From the NCBI GenBank assembly GCA_036374435.1, contig DASUTU010000093.1, positions 1 to 5,838 of the forward strand: a stretch of 5,838 nt of DNA, written 5' to 3'. The position numbers and the translations under genes were made by a program. Under the pieces are notes generated by a model, which worked only from the letters and a program-made list of their open reading frames with translations, was not told where the DNA came from and made no database searches. Positions 4,879-5,838 of the stretch are shown here, piece by piece; position 1 is the stretch's first letter, and every line of letters begins with the position of its first letter. This DNA comes from CALGFI01 sp036374435. GTDB lineage: Bacteria > Actinomycetota > UBA4738 > HRBIN12.

Positions 4879-5838
4879 TTACCCCGGCGAGCCCAGGCCC
4901 ATCCGGGACCGGGCCAGCGTGAGTGTCTCGGCGGCGATGGTCCGGGCCTTGTCCGCGCCCTTGCGCAGGACCTCCTCGAGCGCAGCGGTGTCGTCGCGCA
5001 ACGGCGCGTACCGCTCGCGGACCGGCGCGAGGAGCTCGATGACGGCCTCGCCCACGTGCCGCTTGAAGTCGGCGTAGCCGGGCGCGTCCGCGTATTCGGC
5101 CTCGACCTGTTCGGGCGTGATGCCACGCGAGGCGGCCATGAGCTCGATCAGGTTCGAGATGCCGGGTTTGTCCGGGGCCCGGACGATCTCGCGCCCCGTG
5201 TCGGTCACGGCGCTCTTGAACTTCCGCCGGACCACGTCGGGCTCGTCGAGGATGTAGATCGTGCCCTGTTCGGTGCCGGCGGTGGTGGACATCCGCTTCT
5301 CGGGAGTCTGGAGGTCCTTCACGCGCGCCGCGACCTTGGGGATACGGTGCCCGGGCAGGACGAACGTCTCGCCGTATCGCGAGTTGAACCGCTCGGCGAT
5401 GTTGCGCGCAAGCTCCAGATGCTGCTTCTGATCCTCCCCCACCGGCACCTCGTCGGTCTGGTAGGCGAGGATGTCGGCAGCTTGCAGGACCGGGTACAGC
5501 AGGAGGCCGGCGGAGACGAACGCCTTCTGCTGCTCCGATTTCTCCTTGAACTGCGTCATGCGGGAGAGCTCCCCGTACGCGGTCGCCGACGTCAGCAGCC
5601 AGCACAGCTCCGGGTGCTCGTGGACGTCCGACTGACGGAACAAGATGCACCGGTCCGGGTCGAGGCCCGCGGCGAGCAGGATGGCCGTCGTGTCGTACAG
5701 CCGCTCGCGCAGGTCGACCGGATCGAATGCCACGGTGATGGCGTGCAGGTCCACGACGCAGTAGATCGCGTCGGCCTCCTCCTGGAGCGCGACGTAGTTG
5801 CGGATGGCCCCCAGGTAGTTGCCCAGGTGCTTCCGGCC
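4879..5838 (-). CDS. trpS: Tryptophanyl-tRNA synthetase, 5' end cut by the window
   Basis: TrpRS charges tRNA-Trp with tryptophan using ATP; it is a cytoplasmic class I synthetase. The visible part is 319 residues with an open frame to the window edge, and about 15-20 N-terminal residues are missing by comparison with E. coli (334). Counting from the edge, HLGNYLGA at 4-11 is the HIGH-type signature, followed by CVVDLHAITV, GELSRMTQFKEKS, AADIL with the tryptophan-binding aspartate (122), and VPVGEDQKQ at 131-139. The KMSKS loop reads KRMSTT at 181-186 (bases 5281-5298), with both lysines of KMSKS changed (to Arg and Thr). SAVTD and KPGISNL follow as usual. The protein ends in a TAA at 4879-4881. 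A GTG at 5752-5754 is an internal valine, not the start, because conserved TrpRS sequence continues upstream. The identity is firm despite the altered loop. Confidence 0.96.
   Translation of the reverse strand, partial: GRKHLGNYLGAIRNYVALQEEADAIYCVVDLHAITVAFDPVDLRERLYDTTAILLAAGLDPDRCILFRQSDVHEHPELCWLLTSATAYGELSRMTQFKEKSEQQKAFVSAGLLLYPVLQAADILAYQTDEVPVGEDQKQHLELARNIAERFNSRYGETFVLPGHRIPKVAARVKDLQTPEKRMSTTAGTEQGTIYILDEPDVVRRKFKSAVTDTGREIVRAPDKPGISNLIELMAASRGITPEQVEAEYADAPGYADFKRHVGEAVIELLAPVRERYAPLRDDTAALEEVLRKGADKARTIAAETLTLARSRMGLGSPG

Noticed and set aside
4406..5650. Second minus-strand frame through trpS and the YdeI-family gene
   Set aside because: It overlaps trpS out of frame and the YdeI-family gene antisense; the trpS frame has clear family motifs and this one has none.
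5752..5754. GTG as the start of trpS
   Set aside because: Conserved TrpRS sequence including HLGNYLGA continues in frame upstream to the window edge, so this codon is an internal valine.
1..5838. Mobile element, CRISPR array, tRNA or rRNA
   Set aside because: I found no transposase-like protein, terminal repeats, spaced direct repeats or cloverleaf sequence; nearly all bases are explained by six ordinary genes.

Overview
The window is GC-rich (roughly 70% by eye) and densely coded, with short gaps and two 4-base gene overlaps. All five complete genes begin with GTG. Together with the actinobacterial look of the proteins, this suggests a high-GC bacterium, most likely an actinomycete-related lineage (Actinomycetota in the broad sense). 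The lineage is inference from composition and protein style only; there is no rRNA or other phylogenetic marker apart from a partial trpS.

Layout. 1-45 is a short leader or end of an unseen upstream gene. 46-1290 (+) encodes an FAD-dependent amine oxidase-family protein. A 64-base gap (1291-1354) holds the only AT-rich spot in the left half: a promoter-like element and two overlapping inverted repeats, followed by a strong ribosome binding site. Then come four tightly packed plus-strand genes: a crotonase/enoyl-CoA hydratase family protein (1355-2191), an EamA/DMT-family ten-helix transporter (2188-3051), L-2-hydroxyglutarate dehydrogenase LhgO (3088-4287) and a YdeI/OmpD-associated (OmdA-type) protein (4284-4865). 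Convergent with these, 13 bases beyond the last stop, lies the 3' part of trpS (tryptophanyl-tRNA synthetase) on the minus strand, running off the right edge.

How the genes may work together. The crotonase, transporter, LhgO and YdeI genes are arranged as one operon, with GTGA overlaps at 2188-2191 and 4284-4287 that suggest translational coupling. LhgO returns L-2-hydroxyglutarate to 2-oxoglutarate and passes electrons to the membrane quinone pool. A crotonase and a small-molecule exporter or importer beside it would fit organic-acid or amino-acid breakdown, but the sequence does not prove a shared pathway. trpS is an unrelated housekeeping neighbour.

I see no mobile element, CRISPR array, tRNA, rRNA or phage gene. 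I find no convincing new multi-gene system. The points most worth checking are active-site departures in three enzymes (amine oxidase aromatic cage, crotonase Glu-to-Asp changes, TrpRS KMSKS loop) and the competing hairpins before the crotonase gene.
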